DNA of 64,000 nt, from assembly GCA_011319805.1 (NCBI GenBank), contig SJRY01000038.1, positions 434,001 to 498,000 of the forward strand, written 5' to 3'. Numbering within the stretch: the stretch's first letter is position 1; every line of letters begins with the position of its first letter. The notes beneath the pieces are model-generated. The model had not been told where the DNA came from and searched no databases. It saw only the letters and a program-made list of their open reading frames with translations. Of this stretch, positions 36,672 to 49,082 are shown piece after piece. The position numbers and the translations under genes are program-made. The DNA is from Macrocybe gigantea. Lineage: Eukaryota > Basidiomycota > Agaricomycetes > Agaricales > Callistosporiaceae.

Positions 36672-37757
36672 ATGCCAACGACTAGTGATGCCCGCGTACG
36701 CCTAGCGCGGCCAGATGAATTCCCCGAAGTCACCAAGGTTATGCAGCTGGCCTTTGCACACGATGCAGTTTTCAACTACTTCGGCAACCTTGACAAGGTG
36801 ATGCTCGATCCGCTCATTAACGAACGCGATATCCCTCACTCCACGACGCTGTTCAGCTCATCGACCGCGAAAGCGAGACTAAGGAGAGCCGAGCGATCTA
36901 TGCGTGGGACTTGTTCCTCTTGAAGGCGTGCTATGCTGTCGGTGGACGAATCACGGTTGCGGTCAAAGATGCGCAGTCAACCTCGGACACGGAGAAAGGC
37001 AAGAAGGAAATCATCACGGCGGCAGCATTCTGGCTCCCTCCGAACAAAAGGCTTTCGCTTTGGCTGGTTGGAACGCTGATACGAAGTGGTATGTTTAAGG
37101 TCATAGGACGTTGGGGATTGAGGTGTTTGCAGGTGACTTCCGATTCGTCCGCCATGCATTCGTCGTATATTGCTCAAGCATGGCAATGTAGCGCATAGCA
37201 TTCGAATATCTTGACTGCAGTCATGATGCAATGCTCGCGGGATATAAGACAAAGGGTTTGAAGGAATCTCCGGATGCATCGTGGTACCTACAGTTGGTCG
37301 GTACCCATCCAAAATACGAAGGTCAAGGTGCGAGAATCCGGAATACAATTCAGCCTTTCTCATGCTAAGGGACACGCATTAGGGATGCTGTCGCTACTAA
37401 TGCGCGAGTCGTTCGCCCATACAGGCTCTACGACATACACTCTCGAGGCCACTTCGCAGAAATCAAGAGACCGATATGCACATTACGGCTTCGAGGTGAG
37501 ACGACCTGGTTTTCTGTAATCGAGTTCTCAATTCAGGCGCCTTGTTCAGGTTGTCACAACGTTCAAGATCGGTGTGGGTAAGGTGGACGGTCTCGGTCTC
37601 CGGGTTTCGAAAAAAGATGCAGTGGGTGTGGAACTTTATTCCATGATTCTCAAAAGTACGTTATCTCAAAGCTGGAATCCGGCGACATTGGCTAATTCCG
37701 CAAAGCATGAAAGCTTCATCCTACAATATAGTTCCATCTCAGGCACAATGTATATGA
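36672..37757 (+). CDS. GNAT-family N-acetyltransferase
   Basis: Predicted acetyl-CoA-dependent acyltransferase. The start at 36672 gives MPTTSDARVRLARPDEFPEV, the usual beta1-alpha1 opening. Later blocks are AIYAWDLFLLKACYAVGGRI, AAAFWLPPNKRLSLWL and YLQLVGTHPKYEGQGMLSLL, the acetyl-CoA binding loop region, the last formed by splicing from about 37328 to 37382. YTLEATSQKSRDRYAHYGFE and VVTTFKIGVGKVDGLGL follow. A final exon gives a short tail to the stop at 37755-37757. Near 36842 (a CCC run) the frame shifts as if one base were missing; inserting it would join NERDI to SLHDAVQLIDRE. About 260 residues. The substrate is unknown; similar agaric proteins form large families. Confidence 0.78.
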
Positions 37758-40700
37758 TACTGGCATTCGTGCATTCGGCTCCACTTTTTATTGTTGAGTG
37801 ATCATACCGTGGATTATACCCGCGCTTTCCAACATCAGCAAAGCGTGCAAATGACGGGTATTTTAATCTTGACAGTGGCACGCGGAGCACTTCTCCAGAC
37901 AACGCATTTAATGAAAGAGGAGGAAGTGCGGGGGCGAATAAAGGGCTAAATAAAGACTTTACCGCCGGGTCTCAGGGAGCAATATGTTCTGAGAAGCACT
38001 TCAAAAATCAACTTCCGGAGATTGATCGCTACTGGGTCACGATGGCACAATTCACTACTTGAAGAAATTACTGGGATCTCGAGCGAAGAACCCGACGATT
38101 TCCCAACGCTAGAACTCGCAGACTGGCGGGATCAATCCAGGTGTGCGTGTTTCCCTGATCGCGGGTGTCTGCCATGAAAGCTGAGGCTGAAAGTCGTGAA
38201 CGGAGTCTGCGTGAATTGTGCCAGGAACGCCGAGGGCGCCGAGCCGTTCACATTGCAGGCCAAAAAACCAAAGATATACTTCCTGCCTCGTTGTAGTTCC
38301 ATGTGAGTGAGAGACGCTTTTGACTTACGGTTTCCACAAACAGCTTCGAAACCCGTGGCATCACCTGGCTTGCGATGATTTCGGCGAAAATCTACCGGCG
38401 CGTCTAGCTGACTCTGGACGAGGTGAATCGCCTGTGGCCATGGTAGATCGCAATATCATGGACATTCGCGTGCTGTTCCGAGCTCTTCTTCATCTCTATA
38501 ATGGAAGAATGGTTAGCTTCGCGCTTTTTATCCTCGCTAATGTATGAATCCCGAGTTTTTAATGCATCAACAAATTTGCACTCTTCCTTAGTGAATGCGA
38601 TCCATGCATACATTGTCGAAACAGGCGAAAGATTTATTGTCTTCCTGTCACGGAACAGACCTGAAGGTCTTCGAGAGTTGAGACCTTTTGTCATCTTTGC
38701 CCTAGAAGTCCAGATAGGACATGTCGCCTAGAACGTCAACTACGCATGGAGCTCGCCGACAAGGTCCCTCAAATTTGCCCAGTCCAACGATTTCTATTCC
38801 AGACGTTGCGATCAAAACTTCATCTCCGTGGAGAAGCGATATGTAAGTATCATCGCCTAACGCATTGCGCCTGCAGCCCTGCCCTACGGGCTCCACTTTC
38901 ACAAGGTACTTGATGATTTCGATTGAAAGAGGATGAATACATGACTTGAATCTCCCTGTGTTGTGCAAATCGGGATCGATGCTCTTGAATCTTTTCTTGA
39001 AATACTCTTCCACTACGCTCATCCTTGAATGCACGATTGATGGTGGTAGATTTACTGCCGAGGAGACTCGCCCAGTTGCTGAGTGCGTCTAGTGACACGG
39101 GTCTAGAACAAGAACTCCGCGCCCGCGCAGACATAAACATCTCATCCAAGACAACCCTTTCTCACCAGTATTGCTGCCCATGTGGGAAGGCACCTAACCA
39201 TAAGGAGCACGGGTTGAACGCATAGATCGTCTTCGTCGCGACGACTTCAAAACCCTGCAATCCGGTACAAGTGTGGCGGGTGCTATCAGCGATGTTTATT
39301 CGGCACCGCGTAGCGGACGTTCACCGGCTGCAGTCCTTGGAGTGGGCAAGTCTTTGTCCCCTCAATAACGAGACTTTACACCGATGAAGGATAGTCAATT
39401 CCCACCCGATGTACATGATGGCGTGATGGCACAGGGCGGTTGAACATGCTCTGATGATTTCCTGATTTTCATTGATCAAGACAGAGACCCGACAATTCGG
39501 TGGTCAATGCACTGTACCTAGACGAGTTGCGTCGCATCTAAAAAGCGCAGCTGAGGAGGCGAAATAAAAGATTTTCCGGAGACGCTGTCACATGGCAGCG
39601 CCAATGGGCATGCCCTGCTCAAATGGGCCTTGAGATGAAGCCAGCCATGTCCGACATATCGGCGAACTCTGGATTGATGCATCTACCCTGAAGTCCAGAG
39701 AGGTCAAGGTTATTGAAATAAAGAACCAGAATCAAGGATATCAAACAGTCTTCTGGATCGAAAGATCAGCAGCGAAGTATACTTTGATTTATCCACATCT
39801 TACGGATCCGTGATCAGTGCATACAGGAGGATGCCTGCGGGTTAGGGGATTTCTCTTGATGACTGGATACTTTACCTGTTGAGGAATTGCCTGTGCGCGA
39901 AGCTACACTCGGTCAAGGCCTGAATAGACAGCGTATCCTATGGGACCAGCCTAGATAAATACAATAGCCCGCCGTGAAGACGAGTTTCTTGCAGTAAACA
40001 TGCCAATCGAGTTGGGTCTAGTTATGTTGATCACCAACAAGCTTACACGCTCGGCGCTGATATATGGATTCGCCATGCGGTACTTGTACCACACAATGTC
40101 TAGTAGTCTTCCAGCTCCTGGAGAGTGGCAAGCCGGCACTTTCGCAATTGGCGTTTGGCGGAATTTCCCAATCACAGCCATGACATTCTTCTACTGGGAT
40201 TCGGTCGCGCGGGAATCACCATGAGGTTTAAGTTGTGTTCGAACACTCCAAATGTCTAAATGAAATGAAAGTGATGGTAAGGGGAGTGCCAACCAAAGCA
40301 TTCTTCTCAAGGCTAGATGTTCTGTTGAGCTGCAGACGACAGCGAAGCGTGTCCTACTGCATGGAATGAAAACGTCAGCAGAACTTGCATTGGCTAGCAA
40401 AGAAGGAAGAAACGTGTAACGATTGGACTTGCAACTCTATGATCCCAGCAGAGCTAGTCATCGCAATGAGGCGCTATGTCCTGTAAAGGCGGTCCGGAAG
40501 GACCAACGCAAGTGATCATTGACAATCACGAACGCATGGAATCAAACGCCCGAGGTTTCCACGGCTTTTATAGGCGACTTGCTTACAGGATTTATCTTGA
40601 AGGTAAGGAAGGGGGTTGCACTCGTTGCCTGTAATCCCTAAAATCTTTGAAAGAGTCGGGTTGGCATTATCAAAAAAGGCTGCGCTCGGCGAAATATAAC

Positions 40701-43700
40701 TCCTCTTCCTAGTCAACGAACGACCAAGCTGAGGCCTAAATGCTGGAGGGTACTTACGTGACCTCGACTTACAATAGCACTGAATCAGCGCCGATGAGAT
40801 AGCAGCTAGGACACATGTATCATGGTGGCGTTAATCAAGTTGTAAGAGGACATATTGAGGTGCTTACAAGATGAAATTTTTGCGCGTTGTCGAGCCCGAT
40901 AACATGGGATAGCAAGCAAAAAACAAGATGCTAAGGGATAACGAGAAATGCTAGACCACGGCAAGTTCCCAAGCCTGCGATAATCCTTCCCTCGGAGGAT
41001 GCATGTCGTCCTGAACGGAACGGAAGCCGATCATGTATCGCTCGCAAAAGGAAGGGCCACCAATTCTTTAAGCTGATTCCAGGCCTGGTAAAATCGACAT
41101 GAGGTAAGAGCGACAAATGTGTTCCAAGGGATGCTCAGGAGGTCGAAGCACTTCGGCAGATTCGGTATGCCGGGCCTGTTCAGTGAATCCTTTCCCTCTT
41201 CGCGAAGTTGGAAGCTGCCTGAAAAAATACATATTAGACTGCGAACAACGCCACAAACCCGAGACGTGCGTGTCAGAATGCTCAACCTCACACTCAACAA
41301 CCTTTCCTACCCGCGACGCAGGACGGAAGCAGACTATTGCGGCTGCAGACGCATTCTACAGGCGCCGAGCTGACTGATGGTCGTGAACGTGGTCGCGGGA
41401 AGCAAATGACAGGACAACACTGGGACAAACAAATGGCAACTGCTGGCATGCGACTCGAACTTCGAAGAGATATCTGCGACAGCGCAACCTTGCCGCCCTG
41501 TGACATGCCCGTTTAACTGGCGAATTACTGCATACGAGCAGTTAAAGCGTGAAAAAAAAAACATTTTGGGTGCAGGGCTTACAACTTCAAGTAATGGTGT
41601 TGATGCCTTCACGATGCAGCCGCCCAGATAAGGTGTGTCAATACTTAGCACTTCAACGGACCAAAGCGTTTATGTTCTAGGACGATCCGAAATGTTGTCG
41701 ACCAGGTTATCGGGACTTCTTCGACATCGGTAGCCAAGTCAGATGTCTTTGCTTGACGAATCCACTGAGAGACGAGAGCCAACCGAATTACTCGCCACAA
41801 GGCGCATTGGATGCTTCATCTTTACACCACAATTACATGACATGCTCGCTGACCGGTTTGCATACAGTTCTGAATGGTTCAGTGCCTTTATCGTGAAGAG
41901 GCATGTCGACTCTTTGCCTCATGTCGTCCCTACGAATGCATCTGCTGACCGCTGCGGTGGACACCAAATTATTTGCCGGTACAGGACTGAATTTCAGAGG
42001 GGTATGTCTTCAGCACGACGATCCTTCCTATGACGTTTCTCGTGTCGGTCGTTCATTTTGAAATCTGGTCGTGTATTGCAACTGGATCTTGAGCAAAATA
42101 AGAACCGTCCGAACTAAACTTTTCGAGGGAGATTTATTAGAGCTATCCGATCGCCCACCCATACCTAGCATAATTAGGCTTTGCGATTCCAGCACATCTT
42201 CTCAAGTCTTAACATTCATAGTCTAGGAGAAAGGGAAATCAGAGGCAGAAGAGGTATGTTATCCTCCATCTCCTCTATTAGGACTTAATCTGCTTGACAC
42301 TTTATGTTCCATTTTAGACTTATCCTCGCGCCTTTAATGCAGTTCCTTTATCGAAACCAAGATTGGAGGGTACAGAGCGACTGCCTTAGATCAAGATTAG
42401 ATACGTCAGTCTTGCCCCGAGGTCATGCTCTGGCTCATAGGCTACGACATTTCCAAGGTCGGTAGCACCGTTTCTTTTACCATTGATTCATACCCAGGGG
42501 TTCCCCTTTGTCCTCCGCCACAAGGTAAGTGGGGTTGCGCTGCCGACCAAGCTACTTCCTCGTTGTAGAAGCACCCTACTCAATGCCGTCACTCCGCATG
42601 GCTCTACGATGTGCATGCGGTTTATCGAGTACCTGAAATTTGGACTTTTCTTGTGATTCTCTTTCACCGCTGCTTTGCACGCTGATTCAGAAGGCTTCCA
42701 TCGTCGTCCTCTAGTCGCTACCATGGCAGCCACGCATCCAGTTCTACACCTGTTTTCGCGTTGTTGTTCTGAATTGAATCTGTCGCTTGCCTTCATGCCC
42801 GCCAGCACTTAGCTAACACACTGCGCCGATCATGCGATGGGCAACAGTTTGGCAAGCAACGCCACCGAAACTCATCATTACGGGAACTCAAGAATCAGAA
42901 GCGTAGCAACAGGAGCCATAACCAGTACGGGAAAACGCCAGATCGGAGGGGCTGTGCTCCGCCATCTTCCGGCGGACACACATCGCGGGAGACCGTTTCA
43001 TGCGTCGATGACAACGTGATCTGGAGGACAGTTCTCCTTGTGCTCTAGCTTTGAAGTTCTCTGTCGCATTTCACATGATGGACCGACTGCGAGCTGGACT
43101 GATGGATTTCCAGTTCTCCTTTCGGTCGCACTGCGGTATGGAGTAAGCGGGCGCTTTGCTCCGACGGCGCCGCATATCCGTCGTGTCAGACTGAAGCAAG
43201 GTCTTGGACTAAAGCCTTCCGGAATAGACTCAAAGTCAATATAGTGCTCGTTGTAACTTTGGACGTGCTCAAACATGTCATGATACTGACCTTTCACAGG
43301 GCAGAAGCATCACGCGCTCAGGTCACCGTGGTGCTGAATGGTCGGGGTGAAGACTCTGAAACGTATAAATGACATCTTTCAAAATATGAACACCTTTTCG
43401 ACGTGGTGGACGGATCAAATCTCGAAGCAAACTTGAAGCAGCTGTCTCCGCATGCGATGTCCTTGCCCGGATTGGCATGCCTTAGCTATTCCTCGCTTTG
43501 CTATATATTGGGCTTAGCTATTGCACCGGCCAGTAAATTGAAGGGCGAAACAAGTGATCGTGATGGGTGTAATAGAAATGCTAGAAATGCAGAAAGAGCC
43601 ACTGCATGGAAAATCAGAATTTGTTGGAATAACAGATTAATCACCAAGGTGATATGCAGAAAAATGGGCATTGCGCTGATTCATCAGAGTCTTCCATCGA

Positions 43701-46700
43701 TACGCTGCGATATTAAACTGCGCGTATTGCCATAGTGGAGCGTTTAATGATGATATGGAGTTTTATGAAAACACAATGGTCGTTTGCGCTGATGTTGACG
43801 AAACAGACCCATACGCGACCTGGATGTTATCTGGCTGCATCGTGGGGCAAACAAATAAGAGATGATGAACATGTGGCGAACAAGTGTGAGCAACTCAAAA
43901 CAAACACGACGAAAATTTTCTTCATTCACATTTCCGCAGTTTGCCAATCGATTGACGCACCTTTCATGCCTCCTCTTCACGGTAAATCTGCATTCCATTT
44001 CAGCTGGAAGCTTCGCCGGGATTGCTAATTGCTTGAACGTCATTCCAAGGCCCCCGATTAATCTGAGCAGTCCGTGACCTTTGATGCGCCATGGCTGAAG
44101 CATTCGCCCAACCGATCGTGATCGAAAATGCTTTTCAAAAGAATTTCTTCAGGCACTTTTGACATTGGAGCACCAGGATGCGTTCTGGCCAGCTCCTAAT
44201 ATAGCGTCGCGTACCCATGACCTGGATGTGTGATATCGGTAATTGGGGGAGAGTGGCTTCAATTTTCAGAATTATGGTGAGCTAATGCGCAAACACTTGT
44301 CATCGTGTGAGTAGTCAAGTTAACCCCCATGATAACTCCTCACTTCTTCTGAATCTTCTACGCCGGATGAAATGTACATCTCATGACAGATCGCCGAAGA
44401 TCATCCCATGTGCCTGTGAAAAACCGCAGAAAGTGAATACAAAGCAAACGTTACTAGTCAATACTTGTTCAACACTTCTTAGAGACCGTCGCAACATATC
44501 ATAATATGAACATCAGGTCGGATTCGACAAAGTATGTCCTCTCGTCCTCCTATCCGCTGAAACACGCTCATGCGCGGATGTGTTCGGGGCCGCCGATGAT
44601 CTAGCGTTGATACTTTCCCCCTGCTGAGGCACAGCTCCACATGCACCTACCCCGCATTCAGTTCCAGCTCTGTCCGTTCCTGGGTCTCCAAGTCGATATG
44701 GTTCCAGTGCTGTTCCGCAACGAGCTCATCATGTCGATGCCAATTCTGCATACATTGCATGGATTACTGAGCAGGATGTCTACGCACACGGATCAGATGA
44801 ATGAATGATCTGTCACTGTGCCGATTTTCGCTGTCAAAGACGAAGACTTGCGCTAGTACGGCGAAGACGGACAAGTGCAATCCGTCAATCAATTCATGTA
44901 CAGGGATTGAATGACCTCTCGAATATCAGGTTCTAAAGACTCACACGGCATCGTCTCGACCCTCGACCGCCAAGATTGTATTCGGAAGCTCGCTGGAACA
45001 GAACTTTAACCAAAATGCCCTGATCTAGGACGTGGTATATCCTTTCGCAGCTCAGTTTCGGGATGTTTGCCACTTTTTTGAGTCTTGACGACTGGCGGAC
45101 TGCGCAAAGCCTCAGGGGAGCGAAACGGAGCCGACGGGTACTTCCATCCAATGCCTCGGCAGCATCGACAGGATGCCCGAGCCCGGGGTCGCGGTTGAGA
45201 GCGGGGTCGCGGGAACAGGACGCGGCGCATCGGGGCAAGGCAGAGAGGCTGGGCACTGCGGAAATTCGACGGGCCAGCCTTTCGGCCGTTTGGCATCTGT
45301 CCATCCAAGGAACACGCAGCAGATCGACTTGAGTGGAAGGCAGTGGAAATAAAGAGCCAAGAACGTCTAGGGTCTCTCTTAGATGTCCCCCTTTTTCAAT
45401 CTTTCGAAGAAATATGTCCAAGAGCGGCGTCAATCATCTACTGCCAACAGAAACGTACACCGTTAGTTCATGTGCCCATCCTATTCTGTGCCGCACTGAT
45501 TGCCTCTCGATCATGAGCCGTCAAAATTCCGCCCGAGGCACATAAAGCGGTGTATTTTTCTGCTATGTTAGCTGTTATACTTATGCAGGAGGTTAACTGT
45601 ATCTCGACGCATGTTTTCCAAAGCCATTTTTCAAAGGCCGGATAACATAACCATGCTTCGCAGACACGTTAGTCACTGTATCGTTCTCCCGATATGTTCG
45701 AATTTTTGAGAATTGCACACACGAGAGTCCCGACAGGCCTGGGCATGACAAATCACTTGCGGCTCGTCATTCAGGCGGTCATAACAACATTTACTTGATG
45801 AACGCTGGTGTATGTTCGAGACTTTTGCCCTTCTTCGCCGGACGGTGATTCCTTTCGGCATAAGGGAAACAAGACTAGCGTATGCCGTGGGGTCGAGGTA
45901 AAAGGCAATCAGGATTTAGAGGCGTTGGTGTTTGTTGAATTTGTTTCCACGCCGACAAGGCTCTACCACATGGTTGAGGCTACCGGTCATCGCCAGACGT
46001 TCGGTCTGAATTGATGTTTTGGGGAAAAAAAAAGAAAAAAAAAAAGACCACCACATACGTCAGGGTCTGGCTTCCGTAACGAGCACGAGGTCCATGCGAA
46101 TACGTCACTCCGATTTCAAATTTCGTCCTGTTTTGTTTCGTCTTGTGCCAGCTGGGGGTGGACGGTTCTGAAGAAGATGCTGCGGGAGGTCATGACCCTC
46201 CTCGGACCTTTTACAAGGCGTGCGCATCGATGGCGAGGTGCTGAGAAAGTCAACTGCGTCGAGGAAGCATCGTCGTTTTCAAACGACGCTCACCTGATTC
46301 GTCCAGCTTGATCATAGGTCAATGAGCAGACCGATGCGAGAGCGTCCGCAGCGAGTGGAGTGTGACGGGATCATCGAAGGACTGATGTCCATTTTGTCCC
46401 TTGCAACGGAGACGAAGGCGCAGACCCTCTTTCTCTTTACTTCGAGCGGTCGTCTGCAGTCTGAGTGAAGTGCACTCGCGTTCCCGTCCGTTAGATTCAA
46501 GGAAGCACTCATTAGGCGCCCTATAGCTCGAGTCGAGAGTTCGCAAACATTCCGGGTGGTCTGCGATGAAAGCGGACCTGAACTGAAGGAGCAAGAGAAG
46601 AACGCGGACGGGATTCCTGTAGAGGGCAAGGGCTAAAAGGTCGAGGGCTTGTGTCAAGTCGAGGCGTCGTCTGATGCAGGCGATGTTGTCAAAGCGTACA

Positions 46701-48049
46701 TTGGCCTCTGCGCACGAGGCACGGTCAACAGCCAATGGTCGAAGTTCGGTGAACATATATGTTGGGGTGTTCTGTCAGTTATAGTCATGAAGGGTCGAAC
46801 GGGTTAAGCAAACGTCATAGCGTATGTAAAGGGTAGTGGACTCCGAGGTCCGGAGAGTCTTTGTCTACAGTACCCTGCAAACATACCAGCACGCCGCTTG
46901 GGAGGGTCTGCGTGACATAACATTTCGCGAAGACAAGGAGCAGCGCGGGGGTCCGAGGATGGGAGATATTGAGATATTCTTTTCGAGGCGTGATGTTCGG
47001 CGTGATCGTGGAAGCAGGATGCGGATATTGTTAGCGCTTGTTCCATCGGCGATGCAGACACAGAATCATATCGTATGTCTGAGGCGTTTGCATTTACAAA
47101 ATTTTGGACATGGTCGCAACGCAACGCCTGCAGTCGGGAGTGGGAAGCTGTGGGAGTAATCGCAGCTCTGAGTTTTCGTGAGACGAGAAAGGCAAAGAAA
47201 AGAAAGAAGGAACAAAAACAGAGGCCGAAGTGGTTTATATACCGTTCGTCACCACTGCAGAGACACAATCAGAAAGGAGTGAGTGAATTGTCATATGAAT
47301 GGTTTGTAGCAGCATCGTCGCAGTGCTCAGTGCAAAGTCCGAGTCGACGGGTGCGGCGGCACACTCGTGCCGAAATGAAATCGTTCATGTCCGTGAGAGA
47401 AGGTGAGAAACCAACGAAAACCGTGCTCGCGCCGCTGCCGAAGTTCCAGGGTTCTCTGTTCAAGAACAGGCATTGGCCAGAAGAGAGAAAAGAATTGACT
47501 TACTGGGTGCGTCAAGGTCTAGGTTTGCCAGTACCTGTGTTCTTTTACGCCCGGATGCGGTCGACGGTTCTGTTCTTTGATGCTGGATGACGGGCGCACG
47601 CGTTCGTGAGAGTGAGGCGAGAACCGCAGACGCTGTGTGGTTGGGTGACGAATTGCCAAAGCGGGAAGTGCTTGTCGTTTCCTCAAATGACCAATGTCTA
47701 AACGAAGACTCTGCTTCACGGCTCAGGTCCGCTGCCCCGTCTGGTTGGTTTGTCGAGATGGTGAACTCATTTGGCGTGGACGCGTTGGAGCTCATTAACA
47801 AACGCGTCGAAAGCGCGTTAGGAAAGGTGTGGCCCTAGGTCAGTCGAATTTTTTGGAGACATGGCGTCATAGTGGGTATAATACACATATGCTTTCTGTC
47901 TTGCATCATGGGCTTCGTATGGGGTCTTCAAGCAGATGCGATGATACTTGTCCAAGGAACTCGTGTTCCTCGACTCGTGCTCGGAGGGAAGCTGCAGATC
48001 GGGCCGAAGAGCAAGGGTCAGACGGCAAGGATGGAATGAGGCGCTTTTA
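37758..48049. other. Gene-poor region of about 10 kb
   Basis: No recognised gene. Weak candidates, all without family matches and with no confirmed splicing, are: minus 38702-39149 (IDPDLHNTGRFKSCIHPLSI), minus 44933-45433 in a locally GC-rich patch, minus 46319-46756, and minus about 47540-47801 (Ser/Thr-rich, ending at a GT donor). The plus strand is purine-rich from about 46.8 to 48.9 kb, which means a pyrimidine-rich minus strand. I saw no reverse transcriptase, transposase, long terminal repeat or inverted-repeat pair. Confidence 0.4.
46025..46046. repeat. Poly-A tract
   Basis: A 22-nt run of A interrupted by one G. It could be a low-complexity tract or the trace of an old retroposed tail; no flanking duplication was noticed. 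Confidence 0.6.
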
Positions 48050-48628
48050 GAATTCTCCTTTTTTTTTTTTTACGTATTTCTTAATTATCGAAGGCCGGAT
48101 CGGAGCATGGAAGTATCGGGATTGAGAACGATGCAGACTGTACGAGCTGCATCGTACAAAGCAATCCGTCTGACTTTTATGAACTAGCTGGGTATTGCTT
48201 ACGGAAGGACCGGGGACATATCTCCAGCAAGGATGATGGAAAGGGTGCAGAGTATGTTGAGACGTGAAAACGTACTTCGATAACATGATTCGGCAGAAGG
48301 GTGGCGGGGAATCGTAGTTCAGGCGGTCGGAGAAGAGAGCTTTTCGATGAGGGTTGAAGGCAATCGTGCTGATCAGCGGGGTGCTGGCAACAGGAATGGA
48401 ATTGCAAATAAAAACACTCGGGTTGGGGAATACCTATAGCCTGCAGTGCCATTGCACGGCCTCGAGCCCAGTTTGTCGTACGTCTTGCAAGCCGTAAAAC
48501 ATAGACGGCGGACAAGTCGACCGCTTAGCGAATTCGGGATCGTTTGCCTTAGCAGAGGCGGAAGAAAGCATGAAAAAAAAATTCGACAATAGGATCAAGA
48601 ATTGCCACATTGTTAGTGCCGGATGCAT
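48050..48628 (-). CDS. Possible small secreted cysteine-containing protein
   Basis: Function unknown; no family recognised. The minus strand starts at 48628 (MHPALTMWQFLILLSNFFFM), continuing LSSASAKANDPEFAKR, which looks like a signal peptide followed by a dibasic KR processing site. Splicing from 48482 to 48440 (a 41-nt GT-AG intron, short for this genome) continues IPQPECFYLQFHSCCQHPAD and QHDC. A second GT-AG intron from about 48271 to 48191 leads to LVHKSQTDCFVRCSS and a lysine-rich tail. The model gives about 145 residues with at least seven cysteines. Without the first intron the frame ends at CRL after about 64 residues. Either form would be a short secreted peptide. Divergent from the large gene at 49083. 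Confidence 0.4.
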
Positions 48629-49082
48629 TGTGCAGACGGTAGCCTCGAGGCTAAACTAAGCGTCTGCGTTGAATGCGAGTTGAATGGTGCCGTCAAGCGA
48701 TTTGAGAGAGGCATGGCGAGAAGGGTTGACTTTAAGCGTGAGTTTCCGAGGTAAAAAAAATTTTCGTTCAGGGTTGCTGGAAAGCGTGTTCGATAGCGGA
48801 CGATAAGCACGAATTTTTCTTTCCTTGGATTGTGGACGGAGGGAACAGACGCTCTGCTATGCGGAGGGGCTCGTTGGAGGAGGTTACTGTGGAGGAGGAT
48901 GAGCGACAGTAGCTGGGAGAAAAATTGGAGGGATCTCAAGATTGGGTGTTTGCCGGGAGGGATCTGAGATCCAGAATTAATTTGTTAATTATTTTTTGCA
49001 ATCGGAGATTGAACCTTCTTCTATACAAAAATAAATAAATAAATAAATAAAATTGGAAATATATGACGGGGGCCCTGCTCGT
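48629..49082. other. Divergent promoter region
   Basis: Separates the putative small secreted protein gene (-) from the large gene (+). Contains a run of T/A-rich sequence (about 48973-49000) and an AAAT microsatellite. Confidence 0.45.
49027..49052. repeat. AAAT microsatellite
   Basis: About five to six tandem copies of AAAT lie roughly 30 nt before the start codon at 49083, so probably in the 5' leader. Confidence 0.85.

Noticed and set aside
37382..37400. Apparent frame break in the GNAT gene at the acetyl-CoA loop
   Set aside because: Using the acceptor cgcattag instead of ctaag gives GQGMLSLLMRE in frame, so no break is needed.
44933..45433. 166-codon minus-strand open frame in a GC-rich patch
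   Set aside because: GC-rich DNA gives long open frames by chance; the plus strand is open as well and no family was recognised.
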